A stretch of DNA of 64,000 nucleotides from assembly GCA_963742955.1 (NCBI GenBank), contig CAVUOA010000008.1, forward strand, positions 806,001-870,000, written 5' to 3'. Position numbers and translations under genes: made by a program. The notes beneath the pieces were generated by a model. That model was not told the origin of the DNA, did no database searches, and saw only the letters and a program-made list of their open reading frames with translations. Positions 44,617-55,139 of this stretch are shown one piece after another (position 1 is the first letter of the stretch; every line of letters starts with the position of its first letter). This DNA comes from CAVUOA01 sp963742955. GTDB taxonomy: Bacteria; Bacteroidota; Ignavibacteria; Tepidaquicellales; OLB5.

Positions 44617-47600
44617 ATGGAACCCGCAAAGATAATGGTAGTGGAAGATGAGGGTATTATTGCTCAAGACATAAAGAACTGTCTTGAAAATCTTGGATAC
44701 GTTGTCCCCGAGGTGGTTTACACCGGAAAAGAAGCTATCGAAAAAGCCGAGGCAGTACACCCTGACCTTGTATTGATGGATATTGTTCTTAAGGGCGAAA
44801 TGGATGGAATTGAAACTGCCGCAGAAATACGGAACCGTTTCAGCATTCCTATTGTATATCTTACAGCATACGAAGATGATAAAACACTCAAGCGTGCAAA
44901 ACTCACCGAGCCTCTTGGCTATATATTAAAGCCTTTCGAAGAAAGATACCTCCGTTCAAATATTGAAATGGCATTGTACAAGCACAAGATGGAGCTTAAG
45001 CTCAGGGAAAACGAAAGATGGCTCGGCACAATTTTAAGAAGTGTAGGTGATGCAGTAGTTGTGACCGATTCGGTCGGCAACGTGAGATTTATGAACCCGG
45101 TTGCAGAAGTATTGACCGGCTGGGGCTTTAAAGATGCGCATGGAAAGAATCTCAAAGACATATTTAATATTGTAAATGAAAACACACATACACCTGTAGA
45201 AAACCCGGTTTACAAAGTTCTTCATGATAATGTTGTCCTCGGAAGAAGCAATCACTCTATACTTATTTCCAGAACCGGAAATGAAATCTCTATTGACCAC
45301 AGCGCGGCCCCTATGAGGGACGAAAAGGGAAATATCACAGGGGTAGTTCTTATAATAAATGACATCAGTGACAGGCGCATTGCCGAAAACGCTCTTAGGG
45401 AAAGTGAAAATAAATACAGGAATCTCTTCGATTTTGCAACAGATGCAATTTTTGTCCAGACTCTCAGCGGTTCAATAATTTCCGTCAATAACGAAGCTTG
45501 CCGTTTATTGGGCTTTAAAAAGGAAGAGTTATATTATCTGAATTTCAGCGAAATTCTGCACTCAGACGAAAAGGAAACAGCGCTGAACATTGTAAATACA
45601 GTTAAAGAAAAAGGCAGCAGCAGATTCGAAGCGCTTTACAAACGCAAAGACGGAAAATCTGTAGAGGTTGAAGTGAGTATGAGGTTAATCCGTCTTCTTG
45701 ACGAAGATATTATACAATCGTTTGTAAGAGATATAACCGAGAGAAAAAAATCGCAGAAAGAAATAAATATGCTCGCCCATGCCGTGAAAAGCATCAGTGA
45801 GTGTGTCAGCATGACCGACCTTCAGGGTAAAATAATATTCGTAAATGAAGCATTTGTAAATACATACGGATATAAACCTGAAGAACTATACGGCAAATCT
45901 ATGAATATTATCCGCTCACAGAAGAATCCTTCCGGGCTGTATGAAGAAATCGATAAGGAAACAATGACGGGCGGCTGGCAGGGCGAACTTATTAACAGGA
46001 CAAGAGACGGTATTGAATTTCCGATATTTCTTTCCACCTCAATTGTTAAAAATGAATCCGGAGAACCTGTTGCCCAAATAGGAGTGGCTAACAATATTAC
46101 CGAACGAAGACGGCTCGAAGATGCGCTCCGTAACTCAGAACAGGATTACAAAGGGTTATTCGAGAATGCCCACGATGCTATAATTATTTTCCGCCCAGAG
46201 GATGAGACAATACTTGATGTAAACCATAGGGCTTCAGAGCTTTACGGTTACAGCAAATCTGAATTCATCGGAATGAGTATGGATAATATACTTCCGGGTG
46301 CTTCCGGCAGGCAAAACCTTGAAAATCTTGTCACCAATGGAAAACATCAAAGATATGAAACTACGCACTTGCGTAAAGACGGCAACCGTATGTTTCTTGA
46401 AATAAACGCTGCTTTTGTTGACTACAAAGGTCAGCGCGCAATAATGAGCATTAACAGGGATATTACTGAAAGGAAAAAAGCAGTTGAAGCCCTTCTTGTC
46501 TCCGAGAAGAGATACCAGGACCTTTATGATGACGCACCTGATATGTATTTTTCTGTCACAATGGAGGGGATAATCAAATCTGTCAATACTTTCGGTGCAG
46601 GTTATTTAGGCTTTAGCAGAGATGAACTTTACAGAAAGAACTTTTTTGATATAATCCATAACGGTGATAAGAAGTTCGTAAAAGAAAGATTCATAGATAT
46701 ATTTGAGAACAGGAACAATAATACAGAACAGGAATTCCGGATTGTTAAGAAAGACGGCAGCACTATATGGGCTAGAGAAAGAATACGTTTAGTATATGAT
46801 AAAAACGGCGAACCGGATGAATTATTTATTATATGCAGAGATGTAACCGAAAGAAAGAGAACAGAGGAAATATTAAAAGAACGCGAAGAACTTTACCGCG
46901 CAATGTTTGAAAAGAACCAGGCAGTGAAGCTTTTGATTGACCCGGATTCAGGCGAAATTGTAGATGCTAACATAGCGGCATGCGAATTCTACGGTTTTGA
47001 TATTGAAACCTTGAAGAAAAAGAATTTTAAAGAAATCGCAGTTCTTTCACAGGAAGAAATTAAGTTCGAGCTCCAGAGGGCAAAGAATGAAGAAAATTCA
47101 TACCTTATTATTCAGAACCATACATCTGCCGGCGAAACAAGGGATGTCGAAATTTACACCGCCCCGATTGACGTAAAAGGAAGAAGGCTGTTGTTTAGTA
47201 TTGTGCACGATATCACTGAACGAAAACGTGCAGAAATAGCACTCGTTGAAAGTGAGAAAAAATATAAGAACATAACCGAATATGCGCCTATTGCTGTTAC
47301 AAGGATTATTTCATCAACGCAATGCTATGACTTTGTAAATGATGAGTTCGTAAGGCAATCCGGATACACGATGGAAGAGTTCAATAAGCTGAACAACCAG
47401 GAATTGATTGATATGATTTATGAAGAAGACCGTGAAAAGGTTTTTTCTTTCTACCGGGACTGGAATAAGAGCGGAAATAAAGGTACACAGCACATCGATT
47501 ACAGAATTATTAACCGCTACGGTAAAGTTGTATGGCTTGATACATATATCTATGCCGATTTTGGCGCTGACGGTAACATTAGAGCAATAAATCAGATTTG

Positions 47601-49923
47601 TATTGACGTAACCGAACAGAAACGCGCCCAGTCTGCTCTGCGCGAGAGTGAGAAAAGATTCAGGGCAATGATTGAAAACAGCACAGACCTGATAGCAATG
47701 GTTGACGACAAAGGCAATTTGCTTTACGCAAGCCCCTCAACAACTCGAATACTCGGCTATACTCTTGATGAATATGTCGGAAAGAACGCATTTAATTTTA
47801 TATATCCTGAAGATGTAAAAAACGTATCTGAATTGCTTGCCAAACTGCTTAAAAACCCGGGTATGACAGTGACTGTTCAATACAGAATGAAGCACAAAGA
47901 CGGAAGGTGGCTGTGGATTGAATATTCGGGAACCAACTTACTTAATGAACCTGCTATAAGCGCTATTGTAGTCAATTACAGAGATATTACAGAACGCAAG
48001 CGCGCCGAAGAAGAGATACTGCTGCAGAAATCTTATTTCCAGCAGCTTTTTGAAAATTCACCTGAAGCAATAGTCATTCTGGATAATGCCGATAAAGTAG
48101 TAAACATTAATAAAGGATTCGAAAAAATGTTTCACTACACGATTGAGGAAGTTAAGGGCAAAAATGTTAATGCATTGCTGGTTCCTGAAAATCTCTCTGA
48201 ACAGGCAACGCAGATGTCAACATTCGTACGCAAAGGCGAAATTATTCACAAAGAGTCCGAAAGAAAACGAAAAGACGGCAGTCTGGTTGACGTATCTATT
48301 CTTGGGTACCCGATAACACTCGGCAATGACCAGATTGGGGTTTATGGTATTTACAGCGATATTACGGAAAGAAAAGAAACTGAAAAGGCATTAAGGAACA
48401 GTGATGAAAGATACCGCGCTTTTGTGCAGCAAAGCTCTGAAGGTATACTAAGATTTGAATTCCTTGAACCTATCCCTTTGAAGTCGAGTTTTGATGAACA
48501 AATAAAACATGCTTTCAGATTCGGATTTCTCGCGGAATGCAACGATATAGTTGCAAAAATGTACGGTCACAGCAGTGCGGAAGAAATAGTCGGTACCCGG
48601 CTCAGCGAATTTTTACCTGAGACCGAAAAACATAACGTTGATTACATACGTAAATTTGTAGAATCGGGCTACAGGCTCACAGATGCCGAAACAGAAAGTG
48701 TAGACGGTTTAGGTTACAGAAAATACTTCCAGAATAATCTGGTCGGCATAATAGAAAATGATTCAGTAATCAGGGCATGGGGAACCATCAGAGATATTAC
48801 ACAGGCAAAACAAGCGGACGAAGAACTGCGTAAGATTCAGTTCCGCCTTGCAACATTATTAAGCAATCTGCCCGATGTGGTACTTTATGAAACCGGAGGC
48901 GGAAACGAATTTTATTCGGAGAATGTCATTGACCTGCTTGGCTATCCTGCAACTAAATTCACAAGCAACAGAGAATTTTTCCTCAGTATCGTCCACCCGG
49001 GTGACAGAAAAATTGTAGAAGCGAAAGTAAATGCCTGGGATTCAGCAGGCAGACCCGGTATTCTGAATACCGAATTCAGGTGCCGGAGAGCTGACGGTAC
49101 CTACATTTGGGTAGAAGACCATATGGTTACCGTAAAAACAGATGACGGCGTTGAAAGAATGGCAGGTGTGCTCATTGATGTAACAGAACATAAGAGCACC
49201 GAAGAAAAATTAAAACAGCTTGCTGAAAAGCTTTCAACATCCAATAAAGAGCTTGAGCAGTTTGCCTATGTAGCTTCTCATGACCTCCAGGAACCGTTGA
49301 GAATGGTTGCCAGCTACATACAGCTGCTTCAAAGAAGATACAAAGGGCAGATTGATAAGGAAGCCGATGAGTTTATCGGGTTTGCAGTTGACGGTGTTGT
49401 AAGAATGAAAACACTTATAAACGACCTGCTGATTTATTCAAGGGTAAATACAAAAGAGTTCCCGGTCGAGCCGACGGATGTTAATAAAATAATAGAACAG
49501 GTAAAAACCAATCTTAAGAGCGCAATTGAAGAAAGCGGAGCTTCTGTTATTTATGAAAACCTGCCAACTATTAACTGCAGTCCGCTTCAGCTTACACAGC
49601 TTTTCCAGAACCTTGTAAGCAATGCAATTAAATTCAGAAGAGACGAACCTCCGAGAGTCGAAATAACTGCTAAACGGGCTGATGATGAATGGCTGTTCTC
49701 GGTTTCAGATAACGGAATAGGAATAAGTGACGAGTTTTCAGAGAAAATATTTGTCATTTTCCAGCGTTTGCATAATTATAATGAATATCCGGGTACCGGT
49801 ATCGGTCTGGCGATATGCAAAAAGATTGTTGAAAAGCTGGGCGGACATATTTGGGTTGAATCTGAGTATGGAAAAGGCTCAACTTTTAATTTTATTATTC
49901 CAATTATTGAAGATTCTATATAA
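44617..49923 (+). CDS. Receiver/11xPAS/histidine kinase
   Basis: A 1768-residue sensor kinase. It starts with a response-regulator receiver (residues about 4-122; Asp55 in LVLMDIVL, acidic Glu10/Asp11, Lys in YILKPF). Eleven PAS domains follow, each ending in a D-I/V-T-E/Q-R/H-like PAC end (IERK, ITERKKS, VTERKRT, ITERKRA and so on). The kinase core has the H-box FAYVASHDLQEPL with His1555, then the N-box, DNGIGI and GTGIGLAICKKI. It has no membrane segments, so it is cytosolic. It probably integrates several small-molecule or redox signals. The gene directly after it is a single-domain receiver. Confidence 0.93.
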   Translation: MEPAKIMVVEDEGIIAQDIKNCLENLGYVVPEVVYTGKEAIEKAEAVHPDLVLMDIVLKGEMDGIETAAEIRNRFSIPIVYLTAYEDDKTLKRAKLTEPLGYILKPFEERYLRSNIEMALYKHKMELKLRENERWLGTILRSVGDAVVVTDSVGNVRFMNPVAEVLTGWGFKDAHGKNLKDIFNIVNENTHTPVENPVYKVLHDNVVLGRSNHSILISRTGNEISIDHSAAPMRDEKGNITGVVLIINDISDRRIAENALRESENKYRNLFDFATDAIFVQTLSGSIISVNNEACRLLGFKKEELYYLNFSEILHSDEKETALNIVNTVKEKGSSRFEALYKRKDGKSVEVEVSMRLIRLLDEDIIQSFVRDITERKKSQKEINMLAHAVKSISECVSMTDLQGKIIFVNEAFVNTYGYKPEELYGKSMNIIRSQKNPSGLYEEIDKETMTGGWQGELINRTRDGIEFPIFLSTSIVKNESGEPVAQIGVANNITERRRLEDALRNSEQDYKGLFENAHDAIIIFRPEDETILDVNHRASELYGYSKSEFIGMSMDNILPGASGRQNLENLVTNGKHQRYETTHLRKDGNRMFLEINAAFVDYKGQRAIMSINRDITERKKAVEALLVSEKRYQDLYDDAPDMYFSVTMEGIIKSVNTFGAGYLGFSRDELYRKNFFDIIHNGDKKFVKERFIDIFENRNNNTEQEFRIVKKDGSTIWARERIRLVYDKNGEPDELFIICRDVTERKRTEEILKEREELYRAMFEKNQAVKLLIDPDSGEIVDANIAACEFYGFDIETLKKKNFKEIAVLSQEEIKFELQRAKNEENSYLIIQNHTSAGETRDVEIYTAPIDVKGRRLLFSIVHDITERKRAEIALVESEKKYKNITEYAPIAVTRIISSTQCYDFVNDEFVRQSGYTMEEFNKLNNQELIDMIYEEDREKVFSFYRDWNKSGNKGTQHIDYRIINRYGKVVWLDTYIYADFGADGNIRAINQICIDVTEQKRAQSALRESEKRFRAMIENSTDLIAMVDDKGNLLYASPSTTRILGYTLDEYVGKNAFNFIYPEDVKNVSELLAKLLKNPGMTVTVQYRMKHKDGRWLWIEYSGTNLLNEPAISAIVVNYRDITERKRAEEEILLQKSYFQQLFENSPEAIVILDNADKVVNINKGFEKMFHYTIEEVKGKNVNALLVPENLSEQATQMSTFVRKGEIIHKESERKRKDGSLVDVSILGYPITLGNDQIGVYGIYSDITERKETEKALRNSDERYRAFVQQSSEGILRFEFLEPIPLKSSFDEQIKHAFRFGFLAECNDIVAKMYGHSSAEEIVGTRLSEFLPETEKHNVDYIRKFVESGYRLTDAETESVDGLGYRKYFQNNLVGIIENDSVIRAWGTIRDITQAKQADEELRKIQFRLATLLSNLPDVVLYETGGGNEFYSENVIDLLGYPATKFTSNREFFLSIVHPGDRKIVEAKVNAWDSAGRPGILNTEFRCRRADGTYIWVEDHMVTVKTDDGVERMAGVLIDVTEHKSTEEKLKQLAEKLSTSNKELEQFAYVASHDLQEPLRMVASYIQLLQRRYKGQIDKEADEFIGFAVDGVVRMKTLINDLLIYSRVNTKEFPVEPTDVNKIIEQVKTNLKSAIEESGASVIYENLPTINCSPLQLTQLFQNLVSNAIKFRRDEPPRVEITAKRADDEWLFSVSDNGIGISDEFSEKIFVIFQRLHNYNEYPGTGIGLAICKKIVEKLGGHIWVESEYGKGSTFNFIIPIIEDSI

Positions 49924-49945
49924 TAACCCGGGAAACTTATAGACT

Positions 49946-50389
49946 ATGGAACATAAAAGCAGGGGTGCTCAAATTTTACTCATTGAAGACAATGAGGCTG
50001 ACGTCAAATTAATTAAAGAAGCATTTAAAGAGAACAGCTCGGTAAACAAGTTCTTTGTTGCGGGTGACGGTGAATCAGCCATTGATTACCTGGAGAAAAT
50101 AGGTTTAGACGGGGAGCATGTTCGTCCTGATGTAATATTTCTGGATTTAAACCTTCCAAAAAAGAATGGTCTTGAAGTACTTGAAGAAATCAAATCTAAC
50201 CCGTTATTAAGAAGCATACCCGTTGTGGTATTAACAACATCCAGTGCCGAAGAACACATATTTAAATCATATCATCTTAATGCAAACTGCTATATTACAA
50301 AGCCGGTAGAGTTTGAGAAGTTTGTTGAAGTGGTTAAGCTTATAGATACTTTCTGGTTCGGAATTGCTATGCTGCCCTCAGTAAACTAA
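49946..50389 (+). CDS. Single-domain response regulator, Rcp1-like
   Basis: A 147-residue CheY-type receiver with no output domain. The phosphoacceptor is Asp67 in DVIFLDLNLPKKNG; the acidic pocket is in LLIEDNEADV and the switch residues are in VVLTTSSAEE and KPVEF. The style (PKKNG-EVL, FW near the end) matches Rcp1, the partner of multi-PAS and phytochrome kinases. It begins 22 bases after the kinase gene, so they form an operon and presumably a phosphorelay. Confidence 0.93.
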   Translation: MEHKSRGAQILLIEDNEADVKLIKEAFKENSSVNKFFVAGDGESAIDYLEKIGLDGEHVRPDVIFLDLNLPKKNGLEVLEEIKSNPLLRSIPVVVLTTSSAEEHIFKSYHLNANCYITKPVEFEKFVEVVKLIDTFWFGIAMLPSVN

Positions 50390-50423
50390 AATTCCTTACC
50401 AATTTATTTTAAATGCAGGTGGT

Positions 50424-50564
50424 TTATTTACCGCCTTTCTCCAGCTTACTTATTTTTTTATCAACCGATTTCAAATACAGGTAAATTCCCAGCCAGATTA
50501 TTAAAGATATTATAAGAACTACATAGTACGAGTTCTTATTTAAAAATTCATATATTGAATCCAT
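50424..50564 (-). CDS. ccmD: CcmD-like small membrane protein
   Basis: A 46-residue protein: short N-terminal segment, one membrane helix (YYVVLIISLIIWLGIYLYL) and a charged tail (KSVDKKISKLEKGGK). That is the CcmD plan, which helps heme delivery with CcmABC. It begins 5 bases after the ccmC stop. It is too short for many gene callers, and the position directly after ccmC supports it. Confidence 0.8.
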   Translation of the reverse strand: MDSIYEFLNKNSYYVVLIISLIIWLGIYLYLKSVDKKISKLEKGGK

Positions 50565-50569
50565 ACGCT

Positions 50570-51217
50570 TTAGATATATTTAGAAATTTCCAGTTTTGCA
50601 ATTCTTATCTTCAGGTTAAGCATCCAGAAATAAAGAGCTGTAAATCCTGCAAGAGAAGACAGGAATATCAGCAGCATCGCAGTATCCATATTTATTTTAC
50701 CGCTTGTATTTATAATCGGGTCCGGGTGAAGAGTTTCGACTATTCTCGGTAAAATAAAAATAAAAAACGGAACTGTGATAAACGATAATATTGAATAAAC
50801 GGCTGAGAGCTTCGCCCGGCTTTCTTCCGATTCAATTGCGCTTCTTAAAGCAAAATAAGCGCCGTAAATTAAAAGCAGAAGAAATATTGATGTCTGGCGC
50901 GGGTCCCAGTTCCAGAATGCGCCCCAATTGAATTTTGCCCAAACTGCCCCCGTTACGGTTGCAAGTATGCAAAACAGCATTCCAAGTCCCGCAGCACCGG
51001 AAGCCTTATAATCATATAAAATATCTTTTTTTCTCAGGTATTGAACGCTGTAAAGCATTGACATCAGGAAAGCAACTACTGTAACCCATGCCGTAGGTAC
51101 ATGAAAATACAGTACTCTGGCTCTATCACCAAGAGCGGGTATGTAAGGAATCGGCCAAAGCAGTGCAAAACAAATTACCGCTGCCATCCAGATGAATAAT
51201 ATTAACTTAAGCTTCAT
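50570..51217 (-). CDS. ccmC: Heme exporter membrane protein CcmC
   Basis: A 215-residue protein with six membrane helices. The tryptophan-rich heme-handling motif WGAFWNWDPRQTS is present, with conserved histidines in YFHVPTAWV and ETLHPD. It moves heme to CcmE for cytochrome c maturation, with ccmD following. Other ccm genes are not in the window. It is divergently arranged with the 2H-like gene. Confidence 0.93.
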   Translation of the reverse strand: MKLKLILFIWMAAVICFALLWPIPYIPALGDRARVLYFHVPTAWVTVVAFLMSMLYSVQYLRKKDILYDYKASGAAGLGMLFCILATVTGAVWAKFNWGAFWNWDPRQTSIFLLLLIYGAYFALRSAIESEESRAKLSAVYSILSFITVPFFIFILPRIVETLHPDPIINTSGKINMDTAMLLIFLSSLAGFTALYFWMLNLKIRIAKLEISKYI

Positions 51218-51405
51218 TTTTTAGGATTTCGGTATAGTTGAACTAATATAATCTTATAACATAAGAAAATTATAAATTAATTGAAATTAAAAAATATCCT
51301 GCCAAAAATCCCAGTTTTTAATCATAATTCCTGATTTGTCAGGTTCCGGGAAAATTGCCCGCATAATCCCGTTTATGTCAAAATCCGGCTTATCCGGTGC
51401 GGCGC

Positions 51406-51436
51406 TTGACATTTGCATAATATTATTATATATTTG
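51406..51436 (+). promoter_or_regulatory. Bacteroidota-type promoter for the 2H-like gene
   Basis: TTG at 51406-51408 and TATATTTG at 51429-51436 are separated by 20 bases, matching the TTTG-N19..21-TAnnTTTG consensus. The gene's ATG is 32 bases further on. Confidence 0.5.
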
Positions 51437-51467
51437 TATAGTATTAATATATATAATTATATCAGCT

Positions 51468-52045
51468 ATGAACAGGACATATTTTTTAAGCCAGTTGTGG
51501 GAATACCTGCTTCTGATAAGCCCGCCTGCAGAAGTTCAAAATTCAATTTCTAAAATCAAGAAAGAAGTAGGGATAAAATACGAAAACCCGCAAGCTTTAC
51601 ATTCCGCGTGCACAGATTTCGCTTGTCAGGTTTTTCCTTATGAAAGGGTATGAAAGAAACCTGCTGGCTCAGCTTTTCAGTTTTTTTGTTAATAGTGTGC
51701 CTGTTGAAATTATTCTAAAGGATTTCGATGTTTTCCCGCGTCATACTCTGTTTATTAACGTCAGGGAAAATAAGGGAATTGAAAAAACTTCAGAGAGAGC
51801 TTTCAGCTATCCTGACAGGAACAGTACGTGAACAATATTTAAAGCCCTCTAAAATTCATTATATGACAATCGCAAGAGACCTGAATCCCGAGCAATATGA
51901 ATCCATTTCAGGTGAATATAAAAGCAGGCAATTTGAAACTTCATTCAGGGCAAAAAATATTGTGCTGCTTAAGAGGCAGTACGATGAATATAATTCAAAA
52001 AGCTGCAGGTGGAACGGAAGTCATAATTTTGTAATGGGGTATTGA
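51468..52045 (+). pseudogene. 2H phosphoesterase-like protein without the catalytic histidines, two frameshifts
   Basis: Two +1 changes in short A runs (near 51597 and 51785) break a 191-residue protein. Corrected, it reads YFLSQLWEYLLLISPP..., then YIPRAQISLVRFF, then FDVFPRHTLFINV, then HYMTIARDLNPEQYE and FRAKNIVLLKRQ. This matches the 2'-5' RNA ligase-like (2H) fold of Bacteroidota. The two H-x-T/S motifs are both altered: the first His is Gln (AQIS) and the second is Tyr (YMT), with a His one place too early. It may be a non-catalytic RNA- or nucleotide-binding relative, or decayed. Confidence 0.65.
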
Positions 52046-52067
52046 AGAACATTTAAACGGCAGGGTT

Positions 52068-53304
52068 TTAGTTCTTAGATTCAATTCTAAAAGGTTCAAG
52101 CGCCTCATCAATTTTTTTTGTACCGGGAAAATAAGAAAGAATTTTCTGCAGAACTTCATCAAGTATTGCATCGGGGCACGATGCGCCGCTCGTAAGAATA
52201 ATTTTTACCGGATTGCCTCCGCTTAGCCATTCCTGTGTTCTCACTTCAGAATGAGAATGTATATCATAATGATTAATCATAATCTCGTGAAATAATCTTA
52301 TCCGCCCCTGATATAAAATAAACGGGCAGCCTTTCTTCACACAACTCTACAATATGCGAAGTATTTGAGCTGTTGTAGCCGCCTACAACAATGGCAAAAT
52401 CAGCGTGGCTTTCGATAAGTCCCAATGTAGCAAGCTGGTTGTCATAAGTTGCATAACATAGCGTATCGCTGGTATCCGCAATATGGTCATTTATATTATC
52501 CTCACCGTATTTATCTATCATCGTTTGCCGCATTAAATCGGATATTGCCTGTGTCTCCGTAGCCAGCATGGTTGTCTGGTTTACAACCCCTATCCTTTCC
52601 AGGTTTTTTTTAACATCAAATCCTTCTGAAAATTTATTCCTGAATAACTCATAGAATTGCTCCGAAGATATTTTGCCGGTTATAATATCACACAGAATCT
52701 GCGCTTCGTTAATATCCCGAACAATAACAGTGGGTGAATTTTTCCTTGAATGTGAAAATGTTGCTATGGTTTCTTCATGCCGGTATTTGCCGTGCACTAT
52801 TATAGTATAATCTTTACTACCAAGCTGTTCGGCGCGGTTCCAGACTTTTTCAACAAACGGGCATGTTGTATCGTAGCTGTAAGGGTTGATTCCTCGCTCC
52901 TTCAGAATATTTTGTATTTCAAGCGTAGTACCGAATGCAGGAACAATTACCACATCATCACTATTTAGTTCATTCCACTCGATAATCTGGCTTCCGCTAT
53001 GCTCTTTTATAAATTTTACCCCTCTTGAACGCAAATCATCGTTGACTGCCGGATTATGAATCATCTCGCTGAGCAAAAATATCCGCTTGCCGGGGTTTTG
53101 TTCCAGCGTCTTGTATGCAATTTCGATTGCATTTTCAACACCGTAACAAAAGCCGAAATGACGCGCTATAAGAAACTTCACCGGCCCAAAATCAAGAACT
53201 GAGGGAGAGTAGTCATTCTTCCTGGGGTCCTTCATCTTCCGGGAGTTCTTCACAACCGAAATCACCGGGCTGCGGAAATATAACGGTATATCAAATTTCT
53301 TCAT
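52068..53304 (-). pseudogene. ispH: HMBPP reductase IspH, one frameshift near the end
   Basis: The last enzyme of the MEP pathway, reducing HMBPP to IPP and DMAPP with a [4Fe-4S] cluster. This is the longer plant/cyanobacterial-like form, 411 residues when one T near 52288 is removed (joins KIIHEIMINHYDIHSH). The cluster cysteines are in HFGFCYGVENA, TTCPFVEKVW and SGASCPDAILDE. The third lies after the break, so without correction the protein would lack a cluster ligand. The break is therefore most likely a sequence error. Confidence 0.87.
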
Positions 53305-53352
53305 TGTTCAGTATTTGACACAGATTGAGTTTGATTATTATGACCTGATATA

Positions 53353-55005
53353 TTATTTAAGCATTGGCATATTTATGCCGAATTTCTTCGCGTTGACTAT
53401 AGCCTCTTCGTATCCGGCATCCGCATGGCGCACAATTCCCATTGCGGGGTCGTAGTTCAGCACTCTGTTTAATCTTTCTTCTGCTTCTTTGGTTCCGTCA
53501 GCAACCACAACCATACCGGCATGTATTGAAAGTCCGATGCCTACTCCTCCGCCATGATGAAGCGAAACCCAGCTCGCTCCGCCTACTGCGTTGAGAGCAA
53601 AGTTCAATATTGGCCAGTCGGCAATTGCATCGGAGCCGTCTTTCATCTTCTCAGTCTCACGGTTCGGTGATGCTACACTTCCGCAATCGAGATGGTCACG
53701 CCCGATAACAATCGGCGCTTTTATTTTGCCTTCTCTGACAAGGTCATTAAAAATAACCCCCATTTTTGCGCGTTCGCCGTAACCCAGCCAGCATATTCTC
53801 GAAGGCAATCCCTGGAAATGAACTTTCTCCCTTGCTTGCTTTATCCATCTTGCAAGCGGCTTATTTTCCGGGAAAGTTTTTAAAATATACTCATCAGTTG
53901 TATAAATATCCTCCGGGTCACCCGAAAGAGCTGCCCAGCGGAATGGTCCTTTGCCGTCACAGAACAATGGACGGATGTATTCAGGTACGAAGCCGGGGAT
54001 ATCAAATGCTTCTTTAAAATTATTATTAAATGCTTCACCCCTTATATTATTTCCGTAATCGAAGGTAACAGCGCCTTTTTTCATAAAATCATACATTGCT
54101 TTGCAGTGGACAACAACCGTTTTTCTTGCAAGCTCAATATATTTATCGGGATTGGATTTTCTAAGCTCTAATGCTTCATCAAACTTCATTCCCATGGGCA
54201 CGTAGCCGTTGAGCATATCATGCGCGGAGGTCTGGTCTGTTACAACATCAGGAATCATATTTCGTTTAAGCATTTCGGGAAGAATTTCTCCTGCATTTCC
54301 GGCAAGTCCAACTGACTTAGCAATCTTCCTTTCTTTTGCATCAAGCACAATTTTTAATGCTTCATCAAGGCTTTCAGTCATAACATCGCAGTAGCCTGTA
54401 TCGATTCTTTTCTGAATGCGTTTTTTATCTACATCAATACCCAGGAAAGCGGCGCCGTTCATTGTTGCAGCAAGGGGCTGAGCCCCGCCCATTCCGCCTA
54501 GTCCTGATGTTAATACAAACTTTCCTGCAAGGCTGCTGCCGAAATGTTTATTGGCGCACGCTGCAAATGTTTCATAAGTCCCTTGTAATATTCCCTGGGT
54601 ACCGATATAAATCCATGAACCTGCCGTCATCTGGCCGTACATTGTTAAGCCGAGTGCGTCCAGCCGGCGAAACTCATCCCACGTTGCCCATGCGGGTACA
54701 ATCTGCGCGTTGGATATAATTACACGCGGTGCATTTGTATGTGTTTTGAATACTGCTACCGGCTTACCGGACTGGACAAGCAGGGTTTCATCGTTCTCCA
54801 GTTTTTTCAATGATTCAATAATCTTATCATAGCATTCCCAGTTACGGGCGGCTTTGCCTCCCCCGCCGTAAACAATAAGGTCATCGGGACGTTCTGCAAC
54901 ATCCGGGTCTAAGTTATTCATTAACATTCTCATAGCTGCTTCGGAAAGCCATGATTTACAGGTAATTTGCGTGCCTGTTGGCGCCTTTATATTTCTCTTG
55001 CTCAT
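53353..55005 (-). CDS. hutU: Urocanate hydratase
   Basis: A 550-residue urocanase that converts urocanate to 4-imidazolone-5-propanoate in histidine breakdown, using tightly bound NAD+. Typical stretches are IVYGGGGKAARNWECYDKII, GSWIYIGTQGILQGTYETF, TSGLGGMGGAQPLAATMNG and HHGGGVGIGLSIHAG. Other hut genes are not in the window. It has the normal length and an intact frame. Confidence 0.96.
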   Translation of the reverse strand: MSKRNIKAPTGTQITCKSWLSEAAMRMLMNNLDPDVAERPDDLIVYGGGGKAARNWECYDKIIESLKKLENDETLLVQSGKPVAVFKTHTNAPRVIISNAQIVPAWATWDEFRRLDALGLTMYGQMTAGSWIYIGTQGILQGTYETFAACANKHFGSSLAGKFVLTSGLGGMGGAQPLAATMNGAAFLGIDVDKKRIQKRIDTGYCDVMTESLDEALKIVLDAKERKIAKSVGLAGNAGEILPEMLKRNMIPDVVTDQTSAHDMLNGYVPMGMKFDEALELRKSNPDKYIELARKTVVVHCKAMYDFMKKGAVTFDYGNNIRGEAFNNNFKEAFDIPGFVPEYIRPLFCDGKGPFRWAALSGDPEDIYTTDEYILKTFPENKPLARWIKQAREKVHFQGLPSRICWLGYGERAKMGVIFNDLVREGKIKAPIVIGRDHLDCGSVASPNRETEKMKDGSDAIADWPILNFALNAVGGASWVSLHHGGGVGIGLSIHAGMVVVADGTKEAEERLNRVLNYDPAMGIVRHADAGYEEAIVNAKKFGINMPMLK

Positions 55006-55087
55006 TTGAAGTAGTTTTTAAGTTGTAATTACAAAGATATGAATTTTCGGCGGGAAAGTTAATTCAGAAATTAAGGAACATTTTAAA

Positions 55088-55120
55088 ATAGTAAAGGCTT
55101 GATTAACCAAGTCTTTACTG
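55088..55120 (-). terminator. Terminator after hisA
   Basis: AGTAAAG-G-CTTG (55090-55101) pairs with CAAG-T-CTTTACT (55108-55119). On the minus strand it is followed by ATTTTAAAA. Confidence 0.6.
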
Positions 55121-55139
55121 TAGAAGACTTTCTTTTATT

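Noticed and set aside
51330..51343. CCTGA/TCAGG stem in the ccmC/2H gap
   Set aside because: Five base pairs only and no T run; too weak to call.
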